Source: Myxococcales bacterium
GTDB lineage: Bacteria > Myxococcota > Myxococcia > Myxococcales > Anaeromyxobacteraceae
DNA: 35,800 nt
Assembly: GCA_021806645.1 (NCBI GenBank)
Contig: JAJZQX010000023.1
Location: 1-35,800 of the forward strand
Direction of reading: 5' to 3'
The position numbers and the translations under genes are program-made. Shown here one piece after another: positions 16,195-23,785 of this stretch (its first letter is position 1; every line of letters begins with the position of its first letter). The notes under the pieces were generated by a model. It saw only the letters and a program-made list of their open reading frames with translations, was not told the DNA's origin and made no database searches.

Positions 16195-16329
16195 CGTCAC
16201 GGGATCCCAAGCATTACGCCGTGACGCCATGCGTTGATGCCGTGCCGCTCGGCACCGGGTGGCGCTCGCCCTTCCATCGCTCGAGGAGGCACCGGCATCC
16301 TCCTCATGGTCATTCACTGGTCGTGAATG
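16195..16329. other. Cluster of four hairpins downstream of pcm
   Basis: In 135 bases there are four inverted repeats: CGTCACGG/CCGTGACG (16195-16226), GTGCCG/CGGCAC (16242-16255), GAGGAGG/CCTCCTC (16283-16305) and CATTCAC/GTGAATG (16311-16329), the last covering the pcm stop codon. They may be terminators of the leftward pcm transcript or a structured 3' UTR; no U-tract is present. Confidence 0.4.
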
Positions 16330-17159
16330 GGCCGGCGGCCGGCTCCGCGGCGCTGCTGCGCCTCCCCGGTCATGGGTACGAACCGGACCGGGAGGAGGTT
16401 CCGCGTGGTCAGGCCCGCCGCGGTCCGCTCCACCACCACCAGCTCCTGCTCCCCCTCGCCGACCGGCGCCACCAGCCGGCCTCCCACCGCCAGCTGGTCG
16501 AGCAGGGGTCGCGGGATCTCGGGCGGGGCCGCGGTGACCACGATGGCGTCGAAGGGGGCACGTTCCGGCCAGCCGCGGTATCCGTCGCCGGCGCGCACGT
16601 TGACGTTGCGGTAGCCGAGCGCCGCGAGCCGCGCCGCGGCCTCCCTGGCCAGCGGCTCGACGAACTCGATGGTGTCCACCTCGCCGGCCAGCTCGGCCAG
16701 CACCGCCGCCTGGTACCCGGAACCCGTGCCGATCTCGAGCACGCGAGCTCCCGGCCTCACCCGCGCCGCTTCGGTCATCACCGCCACTATGTAGGGCTGG
16801 CTGATGGTCTGGCCGTGGCCGATGCCGAGCGGCCGATCCTCGTAGGCGTGGCCGCCTTCCGGCTCCGGGACGAAGCGGTGGCGCTCCACCCGGCGCATGG
16901 CGTCGAGGACGCGCGCGTCTCGGACGCCGCGAGCCTCGATCTGCGTCGCCACCATGCGCAGCCGGGCCGCGGTGGCGGCGTCCCCGGCCGCCGCGTTCGG
17001 CGAGCCGGCGTCGATCCCGGCCGCCGCCAGGAGGGCGGTGACCGCGAAGCGCCGATCGAGCGGACCTCCCAGGGTGGCACCTCGTTTCCTTGGTGAAGCC
17101 CAGCACTTCCCTCGGCTCAGGTCGAGGCCCCTTGGGAGACGGCGCCCAGGAGGGGTCAC
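16314..17159 (-). CDS. pcm: Protein-L-isoaspartate O-methyltransferase
   Basis: The enzyme methylates isoaspartyl residues in aged proteins using S-adenosylmethionine. Diagnostic stretches are [20 protein letters not shown], the catalytic-loop [15 protein letters not shown], the SAM motif [18 protein letters not shown] and [21 protein letters not shown]. The start is uncertain. The Met in RMVATQI (16955) gives a 213-residue cytoplasmic protein of normal length, but coding sequence clearly continues upstream through [22 protein letters not shown], which resembles an export signal (possibly Tat, RRF then hydrophobic). No ATG, GTG or TTG occurs in frame until the GTG at 17159, which has no Shine-Dalgarno and is followed by 30 non-coding-like codons. 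The longer form is given here. Confidence 0.85.
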   Translation of the reverse strand: MTPPGRRLPRGLDLSRGKCWASPRKRGATLGGPLDRRFAVTALLAAAGIDAGSPNAAAGDAATAARLRMVATQIEARGVRDARVLDAMRRVERHRFVPEPEGGHAYEDRPLGIGHGQTISQPYIVAVMTEAARVRPGARVLEIGTGSGYQAAVLAELAGEVDTIEFVEPLAREAAARLAALGYRNVNVRAGDGYRGWPERAPFDAIVVTAAPPEIPRPLLDQLAVGGRLVAPVGEGEQELVVVERTAAGLTTRNLLPVRFVPMTGEAQQRRGAGRRPIHDQ

Positions 17160-17265
17160 TCGTCGCGGCGACCACCTGGGCGTGCGACCAAGTGCCGCGC
17201 TCTGCGCCTACGCCAGTGTGCGGAAAAGGGCTTAGGCTCAAGGAGAAGCGAGACAGGAGAACCCC

Positions 17266-17373
17266 ATGATCACCACCGTCAAGAAGGACATGAACCTCGC
17301 CGTGAAGCTCACCATCCTCTGCGCGGCCGTCGTCGCGATCGTCTACGGGGTGTTCGTCGTCATCGGCCACTGA
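17266..17373 (+). CDS. 35-residue single-pass membrane peptide
   Basis: An ATG at 17266 with an AGGAGA site 7 nt upstream encodes a 35-residue peptide: a basic N-terminus (MITTVKKDMNLAVK), one hydrophobic helix of about 19 residues (LTILCAAVVAIVYGVFVVI) and a GH end. The Shine-Dalgarno, codon bias and membrane topology support a real small gene. Function is unknown. It is divergent from pcm and convergent with the PAP2 gene. Confidence 0.6.
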   Translation: MITTVKKDMNLAVKLTILCAAVVAIVYGVFVVIGH

Positions 17374-17478
17374 GCCGCCGGCGAGTCGAAGCAGGCTACC
17401 TGGTGTCCGCGCCCCCGGCGCGTGCCGGGGAGTGGGCGCCGGGTCAGGCGAGGTCCGGTCGAGCCCGGCCCAATCCGA

Positions 17479-18342
17479 TCAGCGCCCCGCCAGTCCCGCT
17501 TCGTCGATGCGCCCGCCCAGCGCCCGCCGCAGCCCAGGGGCCAGCGCCAGCGCCGCCAGCCCCACCACGGCGCCAGCCGCCACGTCGGCCACGTAATGCA
17601 CGTGGATGTAGACGGTGGCGAAGATCACCGCCGCCGCCCAGGCCGCCAGCCCTGGCGCCCAGCGCGGGAAGAGGCGCGCCCCCAGCACCGCCGGCACCAC
17701 CGCCAGCGCGGTGTGGCCGCTCGGGAAGGCGTCCAGGGTGGTGGCCTCGGCGGCGCGCAGGAAGGCGCGGACCGCTACGGCCACGGCGCCTCCTCCCAGC
17801 ACCGCGGCCTCGTCGGACCGCGGCACGCGCGGGCCCGAGGCGGGCCAGAGGAAGTAGCCCAGGTAGGAGAGGTAGAACCCCAGCAGGAGGGCGAAGACGG
17901 TCCGCTCGAAGGCGGCCGGCCCGCGCCGGGCCCGGGCCGCCACCGCCACTACGACCGGCAGCAGGTAGTAGCTCCAGTAGGCCGCGTAGGTCAGGTCGGT
18001 GAACCAGGCCGGCCGCCCCAGCGCGCCCCGCCAGGCGGTGACCAGCGGTGCGAACCAGCGGGCGTCCGCCGCCGCCAGGACCTCGTCGTACCGGACCGGG
18101 TTGAGCGCCACGATGAGCGGCTGCAGCAGCATGAAGGTCGCGATGACGATGGCCACCGGGGCGAAGTCGCGGACCAGGCCGAGCGGACCGGCCCGGGCCC
18201 GCGTTCGCGCCAGGATCAGGACCGCCGCCAGCAGGCCGGCCAGCGCCGCCAGCCGCGTCCCCGCCTCCGCCGAGCCCGAGACCGCCGCCGCCACCGAGAG
18301 CAGCAGCAGGGCCAGCGCGGTGAGCCGCTCGGATCCCCTCAT
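17479..18342 (-). CDS. PAP2-superfamily integral membrane phosphatase/phosphotransferase
   Basis: The 287-residue protein has six or more transmembrane segments. Two PAP2 motifs are visible: FPSGHT (residues 206-211), with the catalytic-domain His at 210, and HVHYVADV (247-254), with H249 and D253 as the nucleophile and its partner. The usual first motif (K-x6-RP) is not evident. This pattern resembles the PAP2/inositol-phosphoceramide-synthase-like branch rather than soluble acid phosphatases, so a lipid phosphate or headgroup transfer reaction at the membrane is likely. Its ATG overlaps the stop of the E2-like acyltransferase gene by 4 nt, so the two products probably act together. Confidence 0.85.
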   Translation of the reverse strand: MRGSERLTALALLLLSVAAAVSGSAEAGTRLAALAGLLAAVLILARTRARAGPLGLVRDFAPVAIVIATFMLLQPLIVALNPVRYDEVLAAADARWFAPLVTAWRGALGRPAWFTDLTYAAYWSYYLLPVVVAVAARARRGPAAFERTVFALLLGFYLSYLGYFLWPASGPRVPRSDEAAVLGGGAVAVAVRAFLRAAEATTLDAFPSGHTALAVVPAVLGARLFPRWAPGLAAWAAAVIFATVYIHVHYVADVAAGAVVGLAALALAPGLRRALGGRIDEAGLAGR

Positions 18343-19205
18343 CGCGCCGCGCCGCCGGTCCAGACCGGCTCACCGTCGGGCGGTCCGAGCTGGCGAGCGG
18401 GATCCTCCATGATCCGCTGCACCAGGAGGAGCGAGCGGGCGCAGGAGAAGGCGTCGTCGATCCGCTCGTCGAAGGTCCAGCGGACGGAGAGGCCGTCGTC
18501 CACCACCACCTGGTGCTGCTCCACGAACGGGTGGGGCCGCGGCGCCGACACCGCGCCGAAGATGGAGACCGTCCCGTACTCGTAGAGGTGGTGGTAGGCG
18601 TCGGAGACGCCCACCGACCCGAGGTTGGCCAGGAACAGGCTGGCGTACATCGGGTCGTCCTTCATCATGAACCAGGGGAAGAGGTTCCAGCGATCCAGCA
18701 CCCGCGACAGCGCCACCAGCCCGGTGACCATCGGCCCGGGCAAGCGCATGATCAGGCCGATCTCCTTGTCCACGCGCCGCTCGATCTCCCGCGCCTCGTC
18801 CACCAGCCCGGAGATGCGCCCGGAGAATTCACGGAACGGCTGGCCCGGGGTGAACGGCACCTTCACGGTCGCCTCCGCCCCCTCGTCTGTGAACTCCTTC
18901 TTGGCCACGAAGGAGACGGCCACGCCGCGCCGCTGGTAGATGCGCCCGCCCGAGACGAAGCGGTTGAGCCGGGGCCGGGCCTGGAGCACCACCGCGCAGG
19001 CGTAGGTGAGCAGGTGAAAGAGGGTGGCGCGCGGGCGGTGGGCCCGGTTGTAGGCGCGCAGCCAGGCCCTGGCAGCGGCGATGCGGTAGGTGCTCTCCTG
19101 GAACACCAGGCTCTCGTTCCGGCGCCGCATGATGTACGGCATGATCAGCCGGGCCGGCACCTCGTCGCGGACCAGGTCGCCATCGGGGCGCCGGAACAGG
19201 GGCAT
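18339..19205 (-). CDS. E2-type (2-oxoacid dehydrogenase-like) acyltransferase fold lacking the catalytic His
   Basis: A 288-residue protein with the CAT-like fold of the E2 catalytic domain and no lipoyl or E1/E3-binding domains. Diagnostic elements are the N-terminal DEVPARLIMPYIMRRRNES, the mid-protein strands (LFHLLTYACAVVLQARPRLNRFV), and the C-terminal ASLFLANLGSVGV (188-200), which aligns with the family's L-S-N-L-G. The active-site motif D-H-R-x-x-D-G is replaced by D-E-R-I-D-D-A (246-252), so the general-base His is Glu. It is therefore unlikely to be a classical dihydrolipoamide acyltransferase. It may be a non-catalytic or altered acyltransferase acting with the overlapping PAP2 membrane enzyme, perhaps in lipid modification; this is inference. 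Confidence 0.75.
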   Translation of the reverse strand: MPLFRRPDGDLVRDEVPARLIMPYIMRRRNESLVFQESTYRIAAARAWLRAYNRAHRPRATLFHLLTYACAVVLQARPRLNRFVSGGRIYQRRGVAVSFVAKKEFTDEGAEATVKVPFTPGQPFREFSGRISGLVDEAREIERRVDKEIGLIMRLPGPMVTGLVALSRVLDRWNLFPWFMMKDDPMYASLFLANLGSVGVSDAYHHLYEYGTVSIFGAVSAPRPHPFVEQHQVVVDDGLSVRWTFDERIDDAFSCARSLLLVQRIMEDPARQLGPPDGEPVWTGGAAR

Positions 19206-19382
19206 GCACGCAGGGTCGTGCCAGGGCCGGAGCGTGTCAAGATCCGCCGGCAGCCGATGGTGAGGCGGCCTTGGCCCGCTCCAGTCCGCCGGGCCCGCTC
19301 AGGCCTCGATCTTCGAGCCGAGCAACTCGAGGAACTGGCGCATCCACTCGGGGTGCGCCGGCGATCGCCTGCCGGCCGGCGA

Positions 19383-22022
19383 TCACATCGGCAGCGGCTC
19401 GCAGGTGCAGCCGGTCTCCGTGGTGCACCCGCTGCTGGCGGCGTCGAGGCAGCCGGTGCCCGCGCCGCAGCAGGCGGCCCCGCCGGTCGTGCAGGGCTGG
19501 TGCAGGAGCGTGCAGGCGTCACAACTGCAGGAGGCCGACGTGCCACAGGCGGCGCCGGTGGTGGCCGGATCCGCCGTGGTGTCGAAGCAGGTGAGCCCGG
19601 CGCAGCAGGGGCTGGTGGCCGAGCAGGACGACTGGACGGTTCCGCAAGTTCCGCAGCTCCCCGAGTTGCACGCCAGGCCGATGCAGCACGGGCTGGTGGC
19701 CGAGCAACTCGCGGCGACCGGCGCGCACGAGTCGCAGACGCAGGAGGTGTCGCCGGCCGGGCACGGATTGACGCCGCCGGAGGAGATGCAGCTCAGCGCC
19801 GGCGAGGCCGTGCAGCAGTCGGCGTCGGCGGTGCAGCCCTGGTACTGCGACTTGCACGTGGGGGGCACGGCGCAGGTGCCGGCGACGCAGGCCTCGGTCG
19901 GGCTGTTGCAGCAGTCGGCGCCGGTGACGCAGTTGCCGCCGGACGGCGCGCAGGTGGAGACCGCCTGGCAGGTGCCGCTGGTGGCGCCGGGCGGGATGGA
20001 GCAGGAGAGGCCCGTGCAACAGTCGCCGTCGGCCGTGCAGGAGGCGCTGGTCGAGCCGCACGGCGGCGCGCAGACGTCGCCCGCGCAGTTGTTCGAGCAG
20101 CAGTCGCTGGCGACGCCACAGAGCTGGTCGTTGGCCTTGCAGGTGGCCGGCACCTCGCAGCTGAAGGCGCTCCCGTCGAAGCTGCAGACGGTCCCCGAGC
20201 AGCAGCTGGCGTCGTCGGCGCCGGCGCACGCGCCATGGAGCGCCGTGCAGGTCGGCAGGGTGCAGCGCAGCACGCCGTCGGCTCCCGGCACGCAGGGCGC
20301 GAAGTTGCAGCACTGGTCGCGGAACTGGCAGACGTTGGCGGCGCCGGTTCCCGGCGGAATGCAGCAGCCGGGCGTGGTGGCGTCGTAGCCGGTGGGGCAG
20401 GTGGTGCAGTCGTCGTTGGGGCAGCCGCCGAAGCAGCGGTAGATGCCGTTGGCGTCCTGCTTGCAGACCGTCTTCTTCCCGTCGCAGCAGTTCTGTGACG
20501 CGGGCACCGCGCCGCTGCCGCCGCAGATGTTCCCGGGCGGGTTGCAGGCCTGGCCGTTGGTGCAGGTGAAGTCGTCCTTGGTGCTGGTGTCGTTGGCGGG
20601 CGGGTTCTTGTCGATGCCGGTTGCGTCGCAGAAGACGCCGTAGGGGTTGGTCCCGGTGTTGACGGCGTCCGGCGAACCGCCACAGCAGTCCTGCGTCTGG
20701 TCGCAGTAGTCGCCGGTCATCCGGCAGCCGCTCGCCGGCTGGCAGACGGTGGCGCCCGAGCCGAGGTCCTTGCAGAGGCGCGTGCAGCAGTTGGAGGCCC
20801 CGGCGCAGGGGTTGCCGTCCTGGTTGCAGCCGCCGCTAGGCGCCTTGCATCGGCCCGGCATGGACGCGGTCAGGTCGCACATGCCGGAGCAGCAGTCCTG
20901 GCTCCGGTAGCAGATGTCGTTGGCGGCGTGGCAGGTGTAGGCGGGGATGCACTTGCCGCCCTGGCAGTTGGTCGAGCAGCAGTCGCCCGCGAGCGCGCAG
21001 GTGTCGCCCAGCGTCTTGCAGGCGCTCGAGCCCGGCAGCGGCTGGCAGGTCCCGGTGGTGCAGATCCCGGTGCAGCAGTCGGCCCCGGCGGTGCAGGACG
21101 TGCTGGTGGTCTGGCACACCGTGTTGCCGCAGAGGCCGCCCACGCAGGAGAGCGAGCAGCACTCGCCCGGGTCGGCGCAGGCCGCGCCCGGCGTCTTGCA
21201 GAAGGCGGTCGAGGTGCAGGTGCTGGTGGTCGCGTTGCAGGCGGTCGAGCAGCAACCGGCGTTGCCGGTGAGCGTGCAGTCGGTGCCCGCGGCCTGGCAG
21301 GTCGAGACCGGCGCCGCGCACAGCTTCGTGGAGGGGTTGCAGTACCCGTCACAGCACTCGCCGTCGGCCGCGCAGGTGACGCCGTTGTTCCTGCAGGTGG
21401 GCGGCGTCGCGCAGAGCTTGCTCCCGTCGCAGTAGGCCGAGCAGCAGTCGGAGCCGAACGCGCAGGTGGTGCCGTTGCCCTGGCACGGCGTGGCGCAGTG
21501 GAGCGTGCCGTCGCAGTGGCCCGAGCAGCAGGCGCCGGGCGCGGCGGGGCAGCTTCCGGCATCGGCGGTGCAGCCGGGCGCGGGCGCGCAGGCCGCCGGC
21601 GTGCCGGTGCAGATGCCGGTGCAGCACTCGGGGTTGCCACCGCAGCTCGTCCCGTTCGGCTGGCACGGGTTGGCGCAGTGGTTGGTCGCGTCGCACGAAC
21701 TCGAGCAGCAGTCGCCTCCCGCGACGCAAGAGGCCCCGTTGACCGCGCACGGCGTCGCGCAGACGTTGGTCGCGTCGCAGAGGCCGGAGCAACAGGTCCC
21801 GGGCGCGGCCGGGCAGGTGTTCCCGTTCGCCACGCACGGCGTCGCGCACTTGTTGGTCGCGTCGCAGTAGCTCGAGCAGCAGTCCCCCGCGACCGCGCAG
21901 GTCGCGGCCAGGGCCTTGCAGGTCGGACCGGGCTCCGGCTTGGAGGATCCGCAACCGCTGCCACCGACGGAGAGCAACAGCGCCAGGGAGGCGCCGGACA
22001 GCAGGTTCCGAAGGGAGTTCAT
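19383..22022 (-). CDS. Giant Cys-rich lipoprotein of tandem knottin-like (C-C-CC-C-C) modules
   Basis: An 879-residue secreted lipoprotein. The signal peptide (MNSLRNLLSGASLALLLSVG) ends at a GSGC lipobox (Cys24), then a short SSKPEPGPT linker. From Cys35 on, nearly the whole protein is modules with spacing C-x6-C-x5/6-CC-x3-C-x4-6-C, about 25-35 residues each: Cys35-59, 63-88, 92-116, 120-145, 151-176, 180-204, 210-235 and so on, roughly 20 in all. A less regular Cys-rich region lies at about residues 430-565, and the final modules also have CxC additions. Module linkers are often ATP or similar. The spacing is that of inhibitor-cystine-knot peptides. Modules are Asn/Thr/Gly/Ala-rich, fitting extracellular exposure. 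The ATG has a GGAGGG site. The 177 bases after the stop (19206-19382) contain no complete gene. Confidence 0.85.
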   Translation of the reverse strand: MNSLRNLLSGASLALLLSVGGSGCGSSKPEPGPTCKALAATCAVAGDCCSSYCDATNKCATPCVANGNTCPAAPGTCCSGLCDATNVCATPCAVNGASCVAGGDCCSSSCDATNHCANPCQPNGTSCGGNPECCTGICTGTPAACAPAPGCTADAGSCPAAPGACCSGHCDGTLHCATPCQGNGTTCAFGSDCCSAYCDGSKLCATPPTCRNNGVTCAADGECCDGYCNPSTKLCAAPVSTCQAAGTDCTLTGNAGCCSTACNATTSTCTSTAFCKTPGAACADPGECCSLSCVGGLCGNTVCQTTSTSCTAGADCCTGICTTGTCQPLPGSSACKTLGDTCALAGDCCSTNCQGGKCIPAYTCHAANDICYRSQDCCSGMCDLTASMPGRCKAPSGGCNQDGNPCAGASNCCTRLCKDLGSGATVCQPASGCRMTGDYCDQTQDCCGGSPDAVNTGTNPYGVFCDATGIDKNPPANDTSTKDDFTCTNGQACNPPGNICGGSGAVPASQNCCDGKKTVCKQDANGIYRCFGGCPNDDCTTCPTGYDATTPGCCIPPGTGAANVCQFRDQCCNFAPCVPGADGVLRCTLPTCTALHGACAGADDASCCSGTVCSFDGSAFSCEVPATCKANDQLCGVASDCCSNNCAGDVCAPPCGSTSASCTADGDCCTGLSCSIPPGATSGTCQAVSTCAPSGGNCVTGADCCNSPTEACVAGTCAVPPTCKSQYQGCTADADCCTASPALSCISSGGVNPCPAGDTSCVCDSCAPVAASCSATSPCCIGLACNSGSCGTCGTVQSSCSATSPCCAGLTCFDTTADPATTGAACGTSASCSCDACTLLHQPCTTGGAACCGAGTGCLDAASSGCTTETGCTCEPLPM
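20850..21920 (-). repeat. Array of the most regular six-Cys modules
   Basis: Codons for the first 12 or so modules of the Cys-rich lipoprotein lie here. At DNA level the units are 75-105 bp and only moderately alike, with recurring segments encoding CCS-x-x-CD-x-T-x-x-C. Divergence among units argues for old duplication rather than recent expansion. Confidence 0.65.
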
Positions 22023-22156
22023 GAGCCCTCCAGCAGGGGTTCGTGGGAGCGCTCATGGTACAGCTTCGCGGCCACCGGCGGGCTGGACCGAAGGGTACCC
22101 GCCGCGGCTGGTGGATGTAGGGGCCCGGCCCACCTCCCTCGCCGAGCGCCTCCCGC

Positions 22157-22444
22157 TCAGGCCCGGTCGAGGTCCTCGAGCCCGATGGTGGGGAGCCACG
22201 GCAACAGCTCGTACTGGGCCATGCCGTGCTTCACGAAGGGATCGCCGTCGCGCACCGCCAGCAGCGCCGCGTCGGCGTTCTCCACGCGGAGCAGCAGGGC
22301 CCCGCCGAAGCGCGGCTCGAGCGGCCCGGAGGCGACCAGGATCTTCCTGGCCTTGAGGTCGCGCAGGTAGGCGCGGTGCTCGTCAACCACCTTCAGCACC
22401 TCTTCCAGCGGCTTGCGGTAACGGATGACGGCGATGGCGTACAT
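22157..22444 (-). CDS. YciI-like family protein
   Basis: A 95-residue protein with the YciI fold: a ferredoxin-like start (MYAIAVIRYRKPLEEVLKVVDEHRAYLRDLKARKILVASGP) with the conserved H23 and the D-x-x-Y-L-R segment, and the later DPFVKHGMAQYELLPW. The His and Asp of the family's putative active site are present. YciI-like proteins are small cytoplasmic dimers; some act as dehydrochlorinases or sense flux, and most are uncharacterised. A GAGAGGAGC site precedes the ATG. Its leader contains a 14-nt homopolymer. It follows the CorC-type gene by 42 nt on the same strand and may be in its operon. Confidence 0.9.
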   Translation of the reverse strand: MYAIAVIRYRKPLEEVLKVVDEHRAYLRDLKARKILVASGPLEPRFGGALLLRVENADAALLAVRDGDPFVKHGMAQYELLPWLPTIGLEDLDRA

Positions 22445-22462
22445 GGCTGCTCCTCTCGGTCT

Positions 22463-22476
22463 GGGGGGGGGGGGGG
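22463..22476. repeat. 14-nt G homopolymer (C14 in the yciI leader)
   Basis: A run of 14 G on the plus strand lies between the corC-like stop (22487) and the yciI-like start (22444), 18 nt before the start codon and just upstream of its Shine-Dalgarno. Tracts this long are prone to slipped-strand changes or to sequencing error. Confidence 0.95.
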
Positions 22477-22486
22477 CGGCGAACGG

Positions 22487-23785
22487 TCAGGGGGCGGCGC
22501 CGGGGGGGGCCTGGCGCGGCGTGGGTGGGGCCCGCACGGCCCGGACCCGGGTGACCCGGCGCGGATCGGCCTCGCTCACCGTGAAGATCCAGCCGTGCCA
22601 GAAGAAGCGGTCGCCGCGGGCGGGGATGGCGCCGGCCAGCGAGTTGAGGAAGCCGGCCACGGTCTCCACGTCGCCGTCCTCGGGCACCTTGGCGCCGGTG
22701 GCGCGGTTGAACTCGCCGATCGAGGTGGTCCCCAGCACGGTGAAGCTGCCGTCGGGGTGCGGCTCCACGGCCCGCCCGCCGTCCTCCTCCTCGAACTCGT
22801 CGCGGATCTCGCCGACGATCTCCTCCAGCACGTCCTCGATGGTGCAGAGGCCCATCACGCCGCCGAACTCGTCCACCACCAGCGCCATGTGGAGCCGCTT
22901 GCGCTGCATCTCGCGGAGCAGCTGCTCCACCGGCTTGGACCAGGGCACGAAGTGGGCCGGCCGCAGCAGGTCGCGCAGCACGATCAGGTCGGGGTGGGCC
23001 AGCAGCGGCACCAGGTCGCGGGCGTGGAGCACGCCGACGATCTGGTCGAGGTGGCCCTGGAAGACCGGCAGGCGCGAGTGGCCCTCCTCGGCGAGCCGGC
23101 GGATGATCTCCGGCACCGGCGTGTCGAGCTCCACGGCCTCCACGCCGGCCCGCGGCACCATCACGTCGCGCGCCACCTTCTCGCGGAACTGGAAGACCGC
23201 GTGGATCAGCTCGCTGGTGGAGGCCCCGTGCCCGTGCGCGCGGGCGTACTCGGCCAGCGCCCGCTCCATCTCGGCCAGCGGCGGGCGCGGCAGGGTGAAG
23301 CGGGCCTGCCCGCCGGAGACGGCGGCCAGCAGCCGCCCCAGCGGCCGCAGCCCGACCCGCAACCCTCGCGCCGGCATCGCCAGCGCCAGCGCCACCGCCT
23401 CGCCGTGGGTGGCGCCCAGGCCGCGCCCCACCGCCGAGAGGAGCAGCGAGAGGACGCCGGTGATGAGCACCAGCAGCAGCGCGGCCACGAACGGCGAGCG
23501 GTCCGGGAAGACCAGCGCCCCGGCGGTGGCGGAGAGGAGGCCGGCCAGCACCACCGTGGCGGTCTCGACCACGCGGACCACGGCGCCGGTCCCCTCGGGG
23601 TCCCGCGCCAGCGCGGCCAGGCTGCGCGCCCGCCGCCGGGCGTCCGGCGCCGCCCCCAGCTCGAGTGCGCGCGGCTGGCCCAGCGCCACCAGCGCGGCCT
23701 CCAGCGCCGCGGCCAGCGCCCGCAGCAACAGCAGCGCGCCGACCGCCGCCAGCGCCTGGAGTGCCAACACCACCGATTCGTCCAC
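22487..23785 (-). CDS. HlyC/CorC (CNNM)-family membrane protein with CBS pair
   Basis: The 432-residue protein has an N-terminal CNNM/DUF21-type membrane domain (about residues 1-150, three or four hydrophobic segments), a CBS-domain pair (about 195-320; VARDVMVPRAGVEAVELDTPV and RKRLHMALVVDEFGGVMGLCTIEDVLEEIVGEI) and a C-terminal CorC/HlyC domain (about 340-420; GSFTVLGTTSIGEFNRATG ... VETVAGFLNSLAGAIP). The order matches bacterial CorC/YtfL/PaeA proteins, implicated in Mg2+/Co2+ or polyamine export; the name hemolysin is historical. The GTG at 23785 starts directly after the PEGA-gene stop (zero gap), so the genes are likely co-translated. Confidence 0.9.
   Translation of the reverse strand: MDESVVLALQALAAVGALLLLRALAAALEAALVALGQPRALELGAAPDARRRARSLAALARDPEGTGAVVRVVETATVVLAGLLSATAGALVFPDRSPFVAALLLVLITGVLSLLLSAVGRGLGATHGEAVALALAMPARGLRVGLRPLGRLLAAVSGGQARFTLPRPPLAEMERALAEYARAHGHGASTSELIHAVFQFREKVARDVMVPRAGVEAVELDTPVPEIIRRLAEEGHSRLPVFQGHLDQIVGVLHARDLVPLLAHPDLIVLRDLLRPAHFVPWSKPVEQLLREMQRKRLHMALVVDEFGGVMGLCTIEDVLEEIVGEIRDEFEEEDGGRAVEPHPDGSFTVLGTTSIGEFNRATGAKVPEDGDVETVAGFLNSLAGAIPARGDRFFWHGWIFTVSEADPRRVTRVRAVRAPPTPRQAPPGAAP

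Noticed and set aside
16027-16224. 65-codon open frame in the 15924-16313 gap
   Set aside because: No SD, mixed codon use and no hydrophobic or domain signature.
19405-20388. 327-codon Gln/Val-rich open frame opposite the Cys-rich lipoprotein
   Set aside because: Its composition is the mirror of repeated Cys codons (TGC read as GCA/CAG); the minus-strand frame has signal peptide, lipobox and regular modules.
19383-21920. Repeats that could be taken as a CRISPR array
   Set aside because: Units vary in length and sequence, are in frame, and preserve codons for cysteines, not identical repeats with unique spacers.
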